64,000 nt of DNA from Emiliania huxleyi CCMP1516 (GCF_000372725.1 NW_005200417.1:232141-296140); one strand, 5' to 3'; positions 52,803-62,439 are shown, numbered from the stretch's first letter. Numbers and translations are program-made. The notes: a model not told the origin generated them from the letters alone.

Positions 52803-53578
52803 GTGTACTTCAGCGCCTCATCCTCGCCCTACGCGCCGCGTGGGGCACCGCTGTGCGAATGGAGCCGAAAGGCCACCTCGGTCAGAGTTACCACAAACAA
52901 CCCGACGTGGACGCGTGCAACATTGGCAGGGGCGGCAAGCGCTTTTCAGGCGATGTCAAGGTTGTCTGCCCCCTCACCAGCGGCGGGGAGCATGGTCGGA
53001 AGGGCGCTTTTGTCGCCTTCGGCAACACCGAGGCGTTCTACCGGAACATGGTCGAGGGGCATGGGCCCTACCGCGCGGAGGGAGAGGGAGGCGAGGGGAA
53101 GGGGGAGGGGGGTGGAGGGGAGTGTGAGGGGTATGGGGGCGAGGGAATGGAGGGAGAGAGGAAGAGCAAGGGCGAGAGGGGGCAGGGGACTGGTCGATGG
53201 CATACTAGGGGGGGCAGGGTAGTGGGCGGCGATCGCCGCATACCGTCCTATGGCGGCGAGTATCGCTACGCCAGGGAGGACAAGGACGTCGACGTGCGGC
53301 TGCTGCTGTTCGAGTGTCGTTCGGTGGGTTCGGGAAGGGGGTCGGCGAGATCCTCTGGGGGGCGGCGAACGTGCTGCAGAACAAGCTGACGCGGGCCCAG
53401 TACCTCGATCGATGAGGTGACTTGGACCACAAAGAGCTGGCTGGGGCTGCAGAAGCAGCGCATCTCAGTCGTTCTTCACACGGCCATCGCAGAGCAGATT
53501 GTGAATGAGCTTGCCAGCGGCGAGGGCGGTCGAGTGCACGGAGCTAAGTGCCTCGCCGTCCTCGCGGGAGTCGCTTAG
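52803..53578 (+). mobile_element. LINE C-terminal coding remnant plus 3' UTR, copy 2
   Basis: Better preserved than the 28.8-kb copy but still with frame breaks: LQRLILALRAAWGTAVRM, KQPDVDACNIGRGGKRFSGD VKVVCPLTSG, KGAFVAFGNTEAFYRNM, then a degenerate G-rich part, YGGEYRYAREDKDVDVRLLL, NKLTRAQYLDEVTWTTKSWL GLQKQRISVVLHTAIAEQIV and a terminal CLAVLAGVA stop at 53576-53578. The DVKVVCPLTS-GAFVAFGN-RLLLFE order is one I associate with C-termini of protist retroelement polyproteins; catalytic domains are missing. Confidence 0.65.
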
Positions 53579-53585
53579 GCGGCTC

Positions 53586-53840
53586 CAGTGGTGTACCTGT
53601 GTTAGTGCCAGTGCGCGCCAGTCCCGTGCCTAGTGTCGTGCGAGGGAGTTTTGTTGTAAAATTCTTAGTCTGGTGTACCTGTGTTAGTGCCAGTGCGCGC
53701 CAGTCCCGTGCCTAGTGTCGTGCGAGGGAGTTTTGTTGTAAAATTCTTAGTCTGGTGTACCTGTGTTAGTGCCAGTGCGCGCCAGTCCCGTGCCCAGTGT
53801 CGTGCGAGGGAGTTTTGTTGTATCAGTAACCAGCCTCCGG
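53586..53840 (+). repeat. three tandem ~82-bp LINE-tail units
   Basis: GTGTACCTGTGTTAGTGCCA-GTGCGCGCCAGTCCCGTGCC followed by AGTGTCGTGCGAGGGAGTTT-TGTTGTAAAATTCTTAGTCTG, three times head to tail. The same unit forms another triplet at 54865-55090 and is part of the 13.6-kb repeat. Confidence 0.9.
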
Positions 53841-53969
53841 CGGGGCCCCCCGCTACCATCCAAACCCGAGTACCGGTCTACTAATCATACATAGAGGCTC
53901 AAGTGTGACATAAGTCCACACACATTACGACATACACATGCACAAAGCAAACTCTCACGACACACGGCA

Positions 53970-54400
53970 ACCGGGTGGAGCGGCGGCGGCGGCGGCAGCA
54001 GCACGCGCGGGCGGACGGATTCGGACGGGGCGGAGCAGCAGCCGCCCAGGCGGCCGCTGCTCTGTCTGCCAGAGCGCGCCGTCTGCCTGCGCAGCTCGAG
54101 CGCGGTCAGGTGCAGCGAAGCGTGGCGGCGCGGGGAAGCGCGGCGCGGTGGTGGCGGCGGCGGCGGCAGCGGCACGCGCGGGCGGACGGATTCGGACGGG
54201 GCGGAGCAGCGACCACCTAGGCGGCCGCTGCTCTGTCTGCCAGAGCGCGCCGTCTGTGCACAGCTCGAGCGCGGTCAGGTGCACAGGGAAGCGTGGCGGC
54301 GCGGGGAAACGCGGCGGCTCGAGCGCGGTCAGGTGCACAGGGAAGCGTGGCGGCGCGGGGAAACGCGGCGGCGGTGGCGAGCAGGCGAGCGGCCCGCGCG
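53970..54400 (+). repeat. tandem duplication, ~170-bp GC-rich unit
   Basis: CACGCGCGGGCGGACGGATT through GTGGCGGCGCGGGG occurs at about 53999-54137 and 54172-54307, and a 50-bp sub-unit (CTCGAGCGCGGTCAGGTGCA) is repeated once more to 54365. 54400-54854 holds nothing recognised. Confidence 0.8.
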
Positions 54401-54854
54401 CGGCGAGGCGGACAGGTGATCGGCAGGCGGGTGATGGGCCGGAGAGTGACCGCGCCCAGCGATCGGAGAAGACGAGCCGGTCGTCGCTCGGCCGCAGCTG
54501 ACCTCGAAGGCGTGCGGAGCGCGACTGTCGGTGTCGGTGGGCGGCCGTCATGTGGCGAGGAGGGAGGGCGACAAGTGCGCGTCGTACGGGTCGCTCTTCA
54601 TCGGCCAGTCGAGCGGCACTCAAGTCGAGACCGAGCATGGGCGACGAAAGCCGGTGAGGCCGGCGAGATTCGTTGCGAGATACGGTTGGCGCCCAAACAA
54701 GTTTGGACGCTCTGGGGACGCGCCGAAAAACCAACTCGCTGGAAAGGGGGCTACTGGGGCGGCCAATTCACACCTCGCGGGACTACTTATGTTTTCGTAA
54801 ACGTAGTCGTGGCCCCCCGCTACGTCGCACGACTGCGACTGGGTAGTGGGGGGC

Positions 54855-55175
54855 TAAAATTCTTAGTCTGGTGTACCTGTGTTAGTGCCAGTGCGCGCCA
54901 GTCCCGTGCCCAGTGTTGTGCGAGGAAGTTTTGTTGGTAAAATTCTTAGTCTGGTGTACCTGTGTTAGTGCCAGTGCGCGCCAGTCCCGTGCCTAGTGTC
55001 GTGCGAGGGAGTTTTGTTGTAACATTCTTAGTCTGGTGTACCTGTGTTAGTGCCAGTGCGCGCCAGTCCCGTGCCTAGTGTCGTGCGAGGAAAAAAGAAA
55101 GAAAGAAAACGGACAACCCAAGGGAGGGATGGGAGGACGGCACGCCGCCACCACACAGGGATTTTAAGGAGAGTG
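54855..55175 (+). repeat. second LINE-tail triplet with GAAA/AAGGGAGGG extension
   Basis: Three more ~82-bp tail units, separated by TAAAATTCTT or TAACATTCTT, and then the GAAAGAAAGAAAACGGACAA-type extension ending ACCACACAGGGATTTTAAGG. It shows the tail and the extension in one continuous copy. Confidence 0.9.
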
Positions 55176-56093
55176 GTGTAGAGAACGGGGGGCCGATAAC
55201 GTACGGGGAGGAGCGCGCACGCACTGCAGGGGACGAAAGGCACGAAGGCGCCCCCCCACCGGGGTGGGTGCGAGGAGGCGAGATGCGGGGGGCACAGCTT
55301 GGACGGCAGGCGCGCAAGAGACAGAAAGCCAGGGAACAAAGAGGAGGCAAGTAGGGGGGGTGGCTCGTAACTGAGGTTCGCCTTCAGGGACAGCCGCCTC
55401 CCCGAGTGGTGATTGTTGTTCGGTCATAAACGATTATACTTGTGACACGATCGATGCGAGGACGCAAGTCCACCAAACTCGGCCATTCCAACGGCCAGGC
55501 CGCTCGCTTAAGGCTGATTGGCTAGACGAGCGGCCTACCTCCAACGGGGAAGTCTGACGAGCGGGGGAGCTCTGATCGCCGTACTCACCGGGACGCTGGT
55601 GAGGTGACGGTGGGAGGGCGCCCCCCAGACAGCCCCTCCCGACGGGGACGCCACCACCCTCGCCCAGGGATCCACAATGCTGTCTTAAGGTCCGACCTGT
55701 GGGCTCTGCCTGCGCTCGGCACCGGGCACCGCCTCGGTATACAAAATGCGCCTGCGGGCGGACCCTTACAGATCACAGATCACAGAGTGGTGTGGTGCGC
55801 TAGCCGTCGCCCACCCTTGGGCGTCCGCCTCTTCCTATCTCTCTTCGCAGTCTCTCGCCGATTCTCGCTGCAACCTTCATGCCACCTCGCGGTCGTCCTA
55901 CTCTCGTCGTTCTTTCCCTTGTCGCTTCTTCTTCTGTCGCGTGCGAGGAAAGAAAGAAAGAAAACGCAGCACCAAAGGGAGGGCTGGGAGGACGGCACGC
56001 GAGGAAAAAAAGAAAGAAAACGGACAACCCAAGGGAGGGATGCGAGGGAGTTTTGTTGTAAATCCCTTAAAATTCTTTAACGCGGCTTGGGCC
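55176..56093. repeat. mosaic of dispersed repeats
   Basis: 55684-55760 resembles 34369-34430; 55780-55960 is the inverse of 25.9-26.1 kb and 23.8 kb; 55952-56045 has two more GAAA/AAGGGAGGG fragments. No gene supported. Confidence 0.6.
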
Positions 56094-56554
56094 CAGGGTT
56101 CCGGCTCCTACCCAGATAGGGGGTCTGTTCCCTCTGACTCGCACCAAAACGCCCTACCTACCTACCTATTGCGGGCGCCAATCGCCAGGCTCCGTGCCCC
56201 ACCTACCTACCTATTCCCAGGCCGCGCAGCGAAGCGAAAAATACCCGTCCCGGGCGCGTTCGCCGGCGCTGCCGACCCGGGCGCCGCCACCGCGGGCGCC
56301 GCCGCCGCACCCGTCTCGGCTGGCGTCCCAGCCGCAGGCGACTCGCCTGGCTGGCATGGCCCCGTTCGCGGCTAAACGCGCCGTCTCCCGCGCGAGCGAA
56401 GCGGTTTTTTTAATCCCCCCCCCCTGCCCACCACCACCACCTACCTACCTATTGCGGGGCCCTCTGGGGCGGTCAAAACCGGACCTACCTACCTATTGCA
56501 TGGGGTCTAACCAGAGGGCACAGACCCCCTATCTGGGTAGGAGCCGGAACCCAG
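56094..56554. mobile_element. short element with 39-bp terminal inverted repeats
   Basis: TIRs at 56097-56135 (GGTTCCGGCTCCTACCCAGA...) and 56513-56551 (inverse), differing at one position, flanked by CAG direct repeats (56094-56096, 56552-56554). The interior holds four copies of CCTACCTACCTATT and CG-rich sequence, no transposase. A 3-bp duplication fits CACTA/En-Spm-like or unclassified MITEs. Confidence 0.75.
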
Positions 56555-56589
56555 CGAGCTCGCATGCTGAGGCGTGCGCTTTGCGTGCG

Positions 56590-56913
56590 ATGGCATCAGC
56601 GACCGACCAAGCCACCTCACGCGCCACCGTAACGACCGGTCAGGCGCCGCTTGCTGGCGAGGACGAGTTGGCCGACCGTTGCGATCCCTGCATAAAGAAC
56701 GCCGACATCCGTAGGATTGTTCAGCGAGGGTTCCCAACATACTCCGCCACAAAGTGTCCAGAGTGCGGGCGCGGATGCGGAGAGGGATACCCGATGCCGC
56801 CACCATGTCCGCACAAGATCCTATGTGAGCGGTGCTCAGAGGCACTCTGCAGGAGGGCTCAGACCGACGGGGACGGCGAGCTCACGCGCGACGCTCTGTG
56901 TCCTCACTGCTAG
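56590..56913 (+). CDS. small cysteine-rich (RING-like) protein
   Basis: 107 residues from ATG 56590. Cysteine pattern CDPC, CPECGRGCGEGYPMPPPCPHKILCERC..ALC..CPHC gives at least two zinc sites with one His (CPH), reminiscent of a RING or B-box finger but with non-standard spacing. The N-terminal 35 residues are Ala/Thr-rich. It starts right after the TIR element, so a longer first exon may have been separated. If it is a RING, ubiquitin ligase activity would be expected; this is inference. Confidence 0.5.
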   Translation: MASATDQATSRATVTTGQAPLAGEDELADRCDPCIKNADIRRIVQRGFPTYSATKCPECGRGCGEGYPMPPPCPHKILCERCSEALCRRAQTDGDGELTRDALCPHC

Positions 56914-57639
56914 CGGCGGCGCATCATAATGCTTGAGGGCACGAGGCCACTCTGCTGCCTTGCGGCAGATTTCAGGCAGAGCGTGCGCGCGCCCTTGACA
57001 TGAGCGAAAGTGATTGTGCGCGGGGTGGCTGTGTGCTTTTGAGTTTTGTTCTCTCGCGCTCTGTGTCGTGCGTCGTAATTCTTTTGGGGGTGTGCCGAGC
57101 CTGGGTGATCCTTCGTCCATCGGTGTGACAGGTGTAATCGGTGATAAATAGCATGCGGCACGAGCGACTGCCGTACGGCGCCGGGGCGAGAAGAGCGCAG
57201 TCACAAACGCACACAGGACGACAGAGATATCACAGATTGCTAGCCCGGTCGAACACCCCGGGTCGCGATTTTGGCAAGTGAATACGGGCGCTTTTTGACG
57301 ATGAAATAAGAATCTACTGCCCGAGGGAAACACATAGACACCCACATGGTTGACCAACCCTTAGTGTGTGAGGGTCAGTGTTCACATTCACACCCGCCCA
57401 CTGGCACCGCGGCACTGTACAGTGTGCAGACCGACATACAGCACGCACAATGTAGCACTTATTAGTGAGCGCGCGCATCCCCCGCGCTCGCCCTCCACGG
57501 CCGCTGAGCGGCGCAACGCACATGCCTCCCTCGCGCGCGCTAGCGGCTCGGCGAGGTCGGCCGGCGCGAGCACAACCCCAAGACGATGCCGTAAGCGGGT
57601 GGCTGCGCCGCCGCTGCGCCGTCGGGGCGACGGCGACGG
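56914..57639. other. spacer, no gene seen
   Basis: AT-richer in 57000-57330, then GC-rich towards the array. Confidence 0.4.
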
Positions 57640-58735
57640 CGGCGACGGCGGCAGCGGGCCGGGCAGCGGCGGTGGCGGTGGCGGTGGTCAGGGCGGCGGC
57701 GTCGAGGGCGGCGGCGGCGACGGCGGCGGCGGCGACGGCGGCGGCGGGCTCGGTGGGGGCGGCGACGGTGGAGGCGGCGAGGGAGGCGGCGGGCTCGGAG
57801 GCGGCGGCGAGGGCTGCGGCGGCGAGGGCTGCGGCGGCAAGGGCGGCGGCGGCGAGGGCGGCGGCGGCGGCGAGGGGGGAGGCGGCGACGGCGGCGGCGG
57901 GCTGGGCGGCGGCGGGCTGGGCGGCGGCGGGCTGGGCGGCGGCGGCGGCGGCAACGGCGGGCTCGGTGGGGGCGGCGACGGTAGAGGCGGCGAGGGAGGC
58001 GGCAGGCTCGGAGGCGGCGATGAGGGCGGCGTGGCGAGGGCGGCGGCGAGGGCGGATACGGCGAGGGCGGATGCGGCGGCGGCGGACTGGGCGGAGGCGG
58101 GCTGGGCGGCGGAGAGGACTGGGCGGCGTGCGGCGACGGCTGCGGCGGCGAGGGCAGCGGCGGCGACGGTGGCGGAAGTGAGGGCGGCGGCGGCAACGGC
58201 GGCGGCGGCGACGGCGGCGGGGGGCTCAGTGGGGGCAGCGACGGTGGAGGCGGCGAGGGAGGCGGCGGGCTACGCGGCGGCGGCGAGGGCGGCGGCGGCG
58301 AGGGGAGGCGGCACGGCGGCAGTGGGCTGGGCGGCGGCGGACTGGGCGGCGGCAACGACGGCGGCGGCGGCGGTGAGGGCGGTGGGGGGCTCAGAGGCGG
58401 CGGCGGCGGCGGCGGCGGCGGGCTCGGTGGGGGCGGTGACGGCGGCGGCGAGGGAGGCGGCAGGCTCGGAGGCGGCGGTGAGGGCGGCGGCGGCGGCGAG
58501 GGCGGCGGCGGCGAGGGCGGCGGCGGCGAGGGCGGCGGCGGCGACGGCGGTGGTGGGCTTGGTGGGGGGAAAGCGACAGTGGGGGTGGCGAGGGCGGAGA
58601 AGGCGCCGGCAGAGGGGGCGACGGCGGCGGCGGGCTCGGCGGTGGCGGCGACGGTGGCGGCGGCGAGGGCGGCGGCGGCGAGGGCGGCGGCGGGCTCGGC
58701 GGCGGCGGCGGCGAGGGCGAGGGACGCGCCTGAGG
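57640..58735 (-). repeat. (GGCGGCGGCGAG/GAC)n array, encodes (SPPPP)n-type on minus strand
   Basis: About 1.1 kb of GGC-rich minisatellite. On the minus strand the best frames read PPPSPPPPSPPPPSP in long runs, interrupted by frame changes (for example 57954-57688 and 58880-58600). Such hydroxyproline-rich stretches occur in algal extracellular matrix and lectin-like proteins. On the plus strand it reads Gly/Ala-rich. No flanking globular domain was recognised, so it may be a broken gene or a pure satellite. Confidence 0.6.
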
Positions 58736-59492
58736 TGCAGGGAGGGCGTCAATACTCACAGCACTGGTGGTTCGGCCTCTAGGAGGCGGGCGGCACCCGA
58801 GCGGCTGGCGTATTTTCCGGCCAGGCCGACGAGGGTGAAGGCGTCGATGAGCATCAAGCCGCCGTGGGCCGCGCCAGGGCCGCGGCGGGTCCTGGCGACC
58901 CCTCGAGGGAGGCCAGGGTGGCCAAGGCAGCAGCCACAGCCTGGGAGGAAAAGTGCGCCGCCGACGCGCACTTCTCGCGCGGGTCATTCTCGGTGTTGTC
59001 GGGGTCGTGCGAAGCTACGGCCTGCGAACGGCCGGTGGGCAGACGTCATGGCCGGCATGTACGACCCTTAAGAACCCGCGTACGACCAGAAGGTCGGCTG
59101 TGAGGCGAGGCTGAAGGCAGTCCCAACAGTGGTGGATTTCTGTTGCTGACAGTTGAGATCCGCGCGAACTGACGGCAGGCAAGCCGGCAGGTGGGAGGCG
59201 GGGATGTGCCGGGTGGATCCCCAAGCGGGCGAGCCGGGCCCGTGCATAGTTCGGGCGCGGGGGGCGCGGGAGCATGAGAAAGACGCACCGACATGCTGGT
59301 GGCTACCGGTCACTTGATTGCCTGATTTTGACGATTCTCGTTGGACCGTCGCTCGGAGCGAAATCCCAAAACCTCTCAGCTCAAAGGGGGAATTTATTTG
59401 TTTGGGCAGTGTTCGACCGGGCTAAGATTGCCAGGACGCCACTCGCGACTCGGGAGACACACAATTCACGCCAGACACATGCGACACAGTGC
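58736..59492. other. spacer, no gene seen
   Basis: Between the Pro-rich array and the F-box gene. Short GC-rich frames only. Confidence 0.4.
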
Positions 59493-60656
59493 TCATGTGG
59501 GCGGAACAAATGCTGCAAGGTCGCGCGAGCGGCGCACGATGAAGCGATATCCCTCGCGCGGCGAGGCGACGAAAGAAACCGCGCCGCTCGCCATCTCCGT
59601 TGCCTTGTCCGACCACGGCAGAGTGACGAAGGGCTCGAGCGCGGGGAGGATCTGGTCGCCGACCCCGAGGGGGTGGATATTGGGGATTGATCCTCTCGGT
59701 GTCCGGAGCGGAATCAGCTCCTGTCCCAGCCGCACCGCGACTGGCAGGTTGTCTTGCGTGATATTCCTTTTGGTGCCGGCCGCGGTGGCCACCATTAGGT
59801 TCCCGCGCTCGAGCCAAACTGCGCAGATCAGCGGTGGGAAGGTAGGGCATACGCGCGGCAGCAACTGCTCCCCGCGCCACGTCGCCTCGAAGCTGCTGGA
59901 GAAGATCGTCGACAAGCGACCGCGGGTGAGCACGCGCCCGTCCTGTCGCCGAGTCGCCGAGGGCAGTCCCTGCATGGATGTCCCTGCCTCTGTCTCGAGA
60001 AACAAGTCGGACGACCGCTCCAGCAATCCAAAACCGCGGAGCGCGTCCAGCAGCGGCTCGGACCCGGGCGCCTGCTGCAGTAGCACACGCGGGGCCCGCT
60101 GCGGCTCGCCCTCGGGCACCGCCAGCCGGCTCCCGCTGAGCCAGACCTGCTTGGCGCCGCCGAGAACGGCGCAGAGGTGCGAGCTGCTGTCGAAATGCAG
60201 CACGCTGCGCCGGCGCTGGTCCGACGAGGTCATCTCCTCGAGCAAGGAGATCGAGCTCTCGCCACGGGTGGCGACGGCGAGGCCGAACGGCCCCGCCTCC
60301 ATAGGCTGCAGCCCGCCGCCGCCTGTGCGCATCATGATCACGACCATCTGGTTGTCCTTGAGTTGCAAGGGCGCCGCCGTCTGGCGCCGCGCCCAAGCGC
60401 TCTCCAGCCGCGCGTCGAATGAGCGCACCCAGGCCCGCGCGAGGTCGACCCGCTCCTCGGTGTCGAGGCCGGCCGCCGCGCCGCGACCGACCATGAAGAG
60501 GTCCTCCCAAAGCGCATAAAACCGCTCTGACTCGGAGAGGAGGCGGAAGGTCTTGTTGACCTGCGCCAGAATATAGATGAGCTGAGGTCGCAAATTCGAC
60601 GCGATCGCAAAGAGCAGCTCCTCCGGCAGGTCACACAGAGTAGTCGGTGGATCCAT
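59493..60656 (-). CDS. F-box protein
   Basis: Single exon, 387 residues from ATG 60656. The N-terminus MDPPTTLCDLPEELLFAIAS NLRPQLIYILAQVNKTFRLL is a good F-box (LPEELL ... L..VNKxFR), followed by a Trp-containing ALWEDLF. The remaining 330 residues (QMVVIMMRTGGGGLQPMEAG, HFDSSSHLCAVLGGAKQVWL, QLLPRVCPTFPPLICAVWLE, PSATRRQDGRVLTRGRLSTI) look beta-rich with no LRR, Kelch or WD signature I can confirm. Likely an SCF adaptor with an unknown substrate domain. Upstream in-frame Met codons exist but give only Pro/Arg-rich sequence. Confidence 0.75.
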   Translation of the reverse strand: MDPPTTLCDLPEELLFAIASNLRPQLIYILAQVNKTFRLLSESERFYALWEDLFMVGRGAAAGLDTEERVDLARAWVRSFDARLESAWARRQTAAPLQLKDNQMVVIMMRTGGGGLQPMEAGPFGLAVATRGESSISLLEEMTSSDQRRRSVLHFDSSSHLCAVLGGAKQVWLSGSRLAVPEGEPQRAPRVLLQQAPGSEPLLDALRGFGLLERSSDLFLETEAGTSMQGLPSATRRQDGRVLTRGRLSTIFSSSFEATWRGEQLLPRVCPTFPPLICAVWLERGNLMVATAAGTKRNITQDNLPVAVRLGQELIPLRTPRGSIPNIHPLGVGDQILPALEPFVTLPWSDKATEMASGAVSFVASPREGYRFIVRRSRDLAAFVPPT

Positions 60657-61142
60657 ATGCACGCAAAGTGTGCCTGCGGAACGGTGCTCGGGTGGTGACG
60701 GAGGGACGAGCGGGAGGAGGGCGGCGGCGTGGCAGCGTGGGGCGCACGGCTGTCTGCGGGCGGCGGCCTGCGGTCTGCGATCTGCGGGCGGCGGTTTGCG
60801 GGCGGCGGGGAGGGCGCGCCCAACGAAGGAATTTAACAACGAAAGAAGCGAGAAAACCCGAAAAAAAATTCTGCCGGACGAGTGACGTAGGGCGCGGGGC
60901 ATCCCCCTCCCTGTCCCGCGCGCAACGCCAACGGGCTTTCAGCTGGGGGCCTGCCCCGCCCCGGCGCGGTCGCAAGCGCCTCAGGGCCCCGCCGTCGCCG
61001 TCGGTGCGGGGAGAGAGCGAAACCAATAGAGCTTTTAATCTGAGAGAGATGTGCTGTGCGGTTGTGCGCGAGTCTCAGAGTCCAACTGACTCTTGAGACT
61101 CCATATCATATCTCTGTTCCAGCGTAAAAAGGGCCGTGTCGG
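60657..61142. other. spacer, no gene seen
   Basis: Contains a short GGCGGCGGTCTGCGATCTGC-type tandem repeat near 60755-60815. The kinase 3' half starts at its right end without an AG acceptor. Confidence 0.4.
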
Positions 61143-61964
61143 GTGGCGGGCATCATGCTCCGCGGCGAGGCTTCCTAGACACTTCCTAGACCACTTCCTA
61201 GAGATCTCCTAGACACTTCTTAGACACTACTGTACCGGCAACCACCGCCAAACCGCGCCACCACCCACCCGCCACCCATCCCTCCGCCAGGCGAGCTCTT
61301 CCTGGACACTTCCTAGACACCTCCTAGAAGTGCCATCCCTCCGCCAGGCGAGCTCGTCTCCTCGGCGCTCATCGTCACTCTACTGCGCCGCCGCATGCGC
61401 TCCTTTGGCGGGCCAAAGCCGGCAAGCGCCCCGCCGACGCCGCCCGCGGCAGCCTGACCCGCATGCTCTCCGCGCCTCTAGGCGGGCGGCGGCTGCTGCT
61501 CGACGGCTTCCCGCGCTCGCGCGACAATGCGATCGACTTCGAGGCGCAGTGCGGCCGGCCGGAGCTGGCGCCTGCACCTGCAGCGGGGCGGACACGTGCA
61601 CCGCATGTGTGGCACGCGTCCCGGACTCGTCCCGCAGGCGCTGCACTTGGTCTGCGACGAGGAGAAGATGCTCGAGCGGATCCTGCGCCGCGCGCAGACC
61701 GAGGGGCGCGCAGACGACACGCGCAAGGCGGCCGCACCGCCGCCCAACCCCCTTCTCTGGAGCCTTGCCCGGACCCTTCTCTGGACGTGCCGGTAGGCGG
61801 CTGTGCGGCGCATCGCCGTCTACCGCCAGCAGAGCGAGCCTACTCTCGAGTGGCTGCGAGCGAGCCGCGTGCCGATCGTCGAGCTCGACTCGAGCGGCTC
61901 CCGGGAGGAGATGTGGTCCGGCCTCAAGGCCATCGGCAGACTGATGCGCAACATAGTGATATGA
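61143..61964 (+). CDS. EF-hand / adenylate-kinase-like protein, 3' half only
   Basis: Exons 61143-61164, 61348-61407, 61482-61567, 61638-61727 and 61797-61964 encode VAGIMLRGELVSSALIVTLL, LLLDGFPRSRDNAIDFE, ALHLVCDEEKMLERILRRAQ and the C-terminus ending RLMRNIVI, i.e. exactly what the 39.3-kb half lacks. All four introns are GC-AG; each junction matches the uninterrupted frame at 50591-51706. Intron 1 (183 bp) holds 11-nt units TAGACACTTCC and a duplicated acceptor: CATCCCTCCGCCAG|GCGAGCTC occurs at 61277-61298 and 61334-61355. Sequence just before 61143 (GGCCGTGTCGGG) resembles the coding sequence of the intronless copy rather than an intron end. Confidence 0.85.
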
Positions 61965-62439
61965 GCGGTGGGCACGACCGGCGCGTCGCGCTTGCACGGA
62001 GTGAATGTGTGTTGCGGAGGTGCACAGGCCAGGGCCCATGCGTCGAGGGGTCGAAACCGTCCAGAGGAGAGAGGAGAGAGACACATGTTGAAGCTGTTTT
62101 ATGTGATGTTGTAACTTTTGTGTACACGGTGTGGAGAGTTCAGAGTACGTGGAGACGCGGTGGCGTGACCGTGGCCGATCCGAATGCCCCCGCGCTCTCG
62201 CTCCTCTGTGGGGGGGGGGGGGGTCTTCACCGAGCCTCTGGGCGCGGCCTGCGCGGGGGGCCTGCCGCGCGCGCGGTCGCTAGAGCTGTCAAACGTTAAC
62301 TTTGGGCCTAACAGTTGCACTATTGTTGGCTGAAATCCTCAACGTTGTTCAAGTGTTCTCCCCAGCCCAAGCTGTTACTGTTTGTTACTGTTGTTACTGT
62401 TGTTCAGTGGTCAGCAAGCAGAAAATGCCAAAAAACCCG

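Noticed and set aside
54531-54800. 89-codon plus-strand frame (RFVARYGWRPNKFGRSGD)
   Set aside because: Short, no family, inside repeat-derived DNA; left unannotated.
57368-59071. 567-codon Gly/Ala-rich plus-strand frame
   Set aside because: Runs through the GGC array without a globular domain; composition explains the lack of stops.
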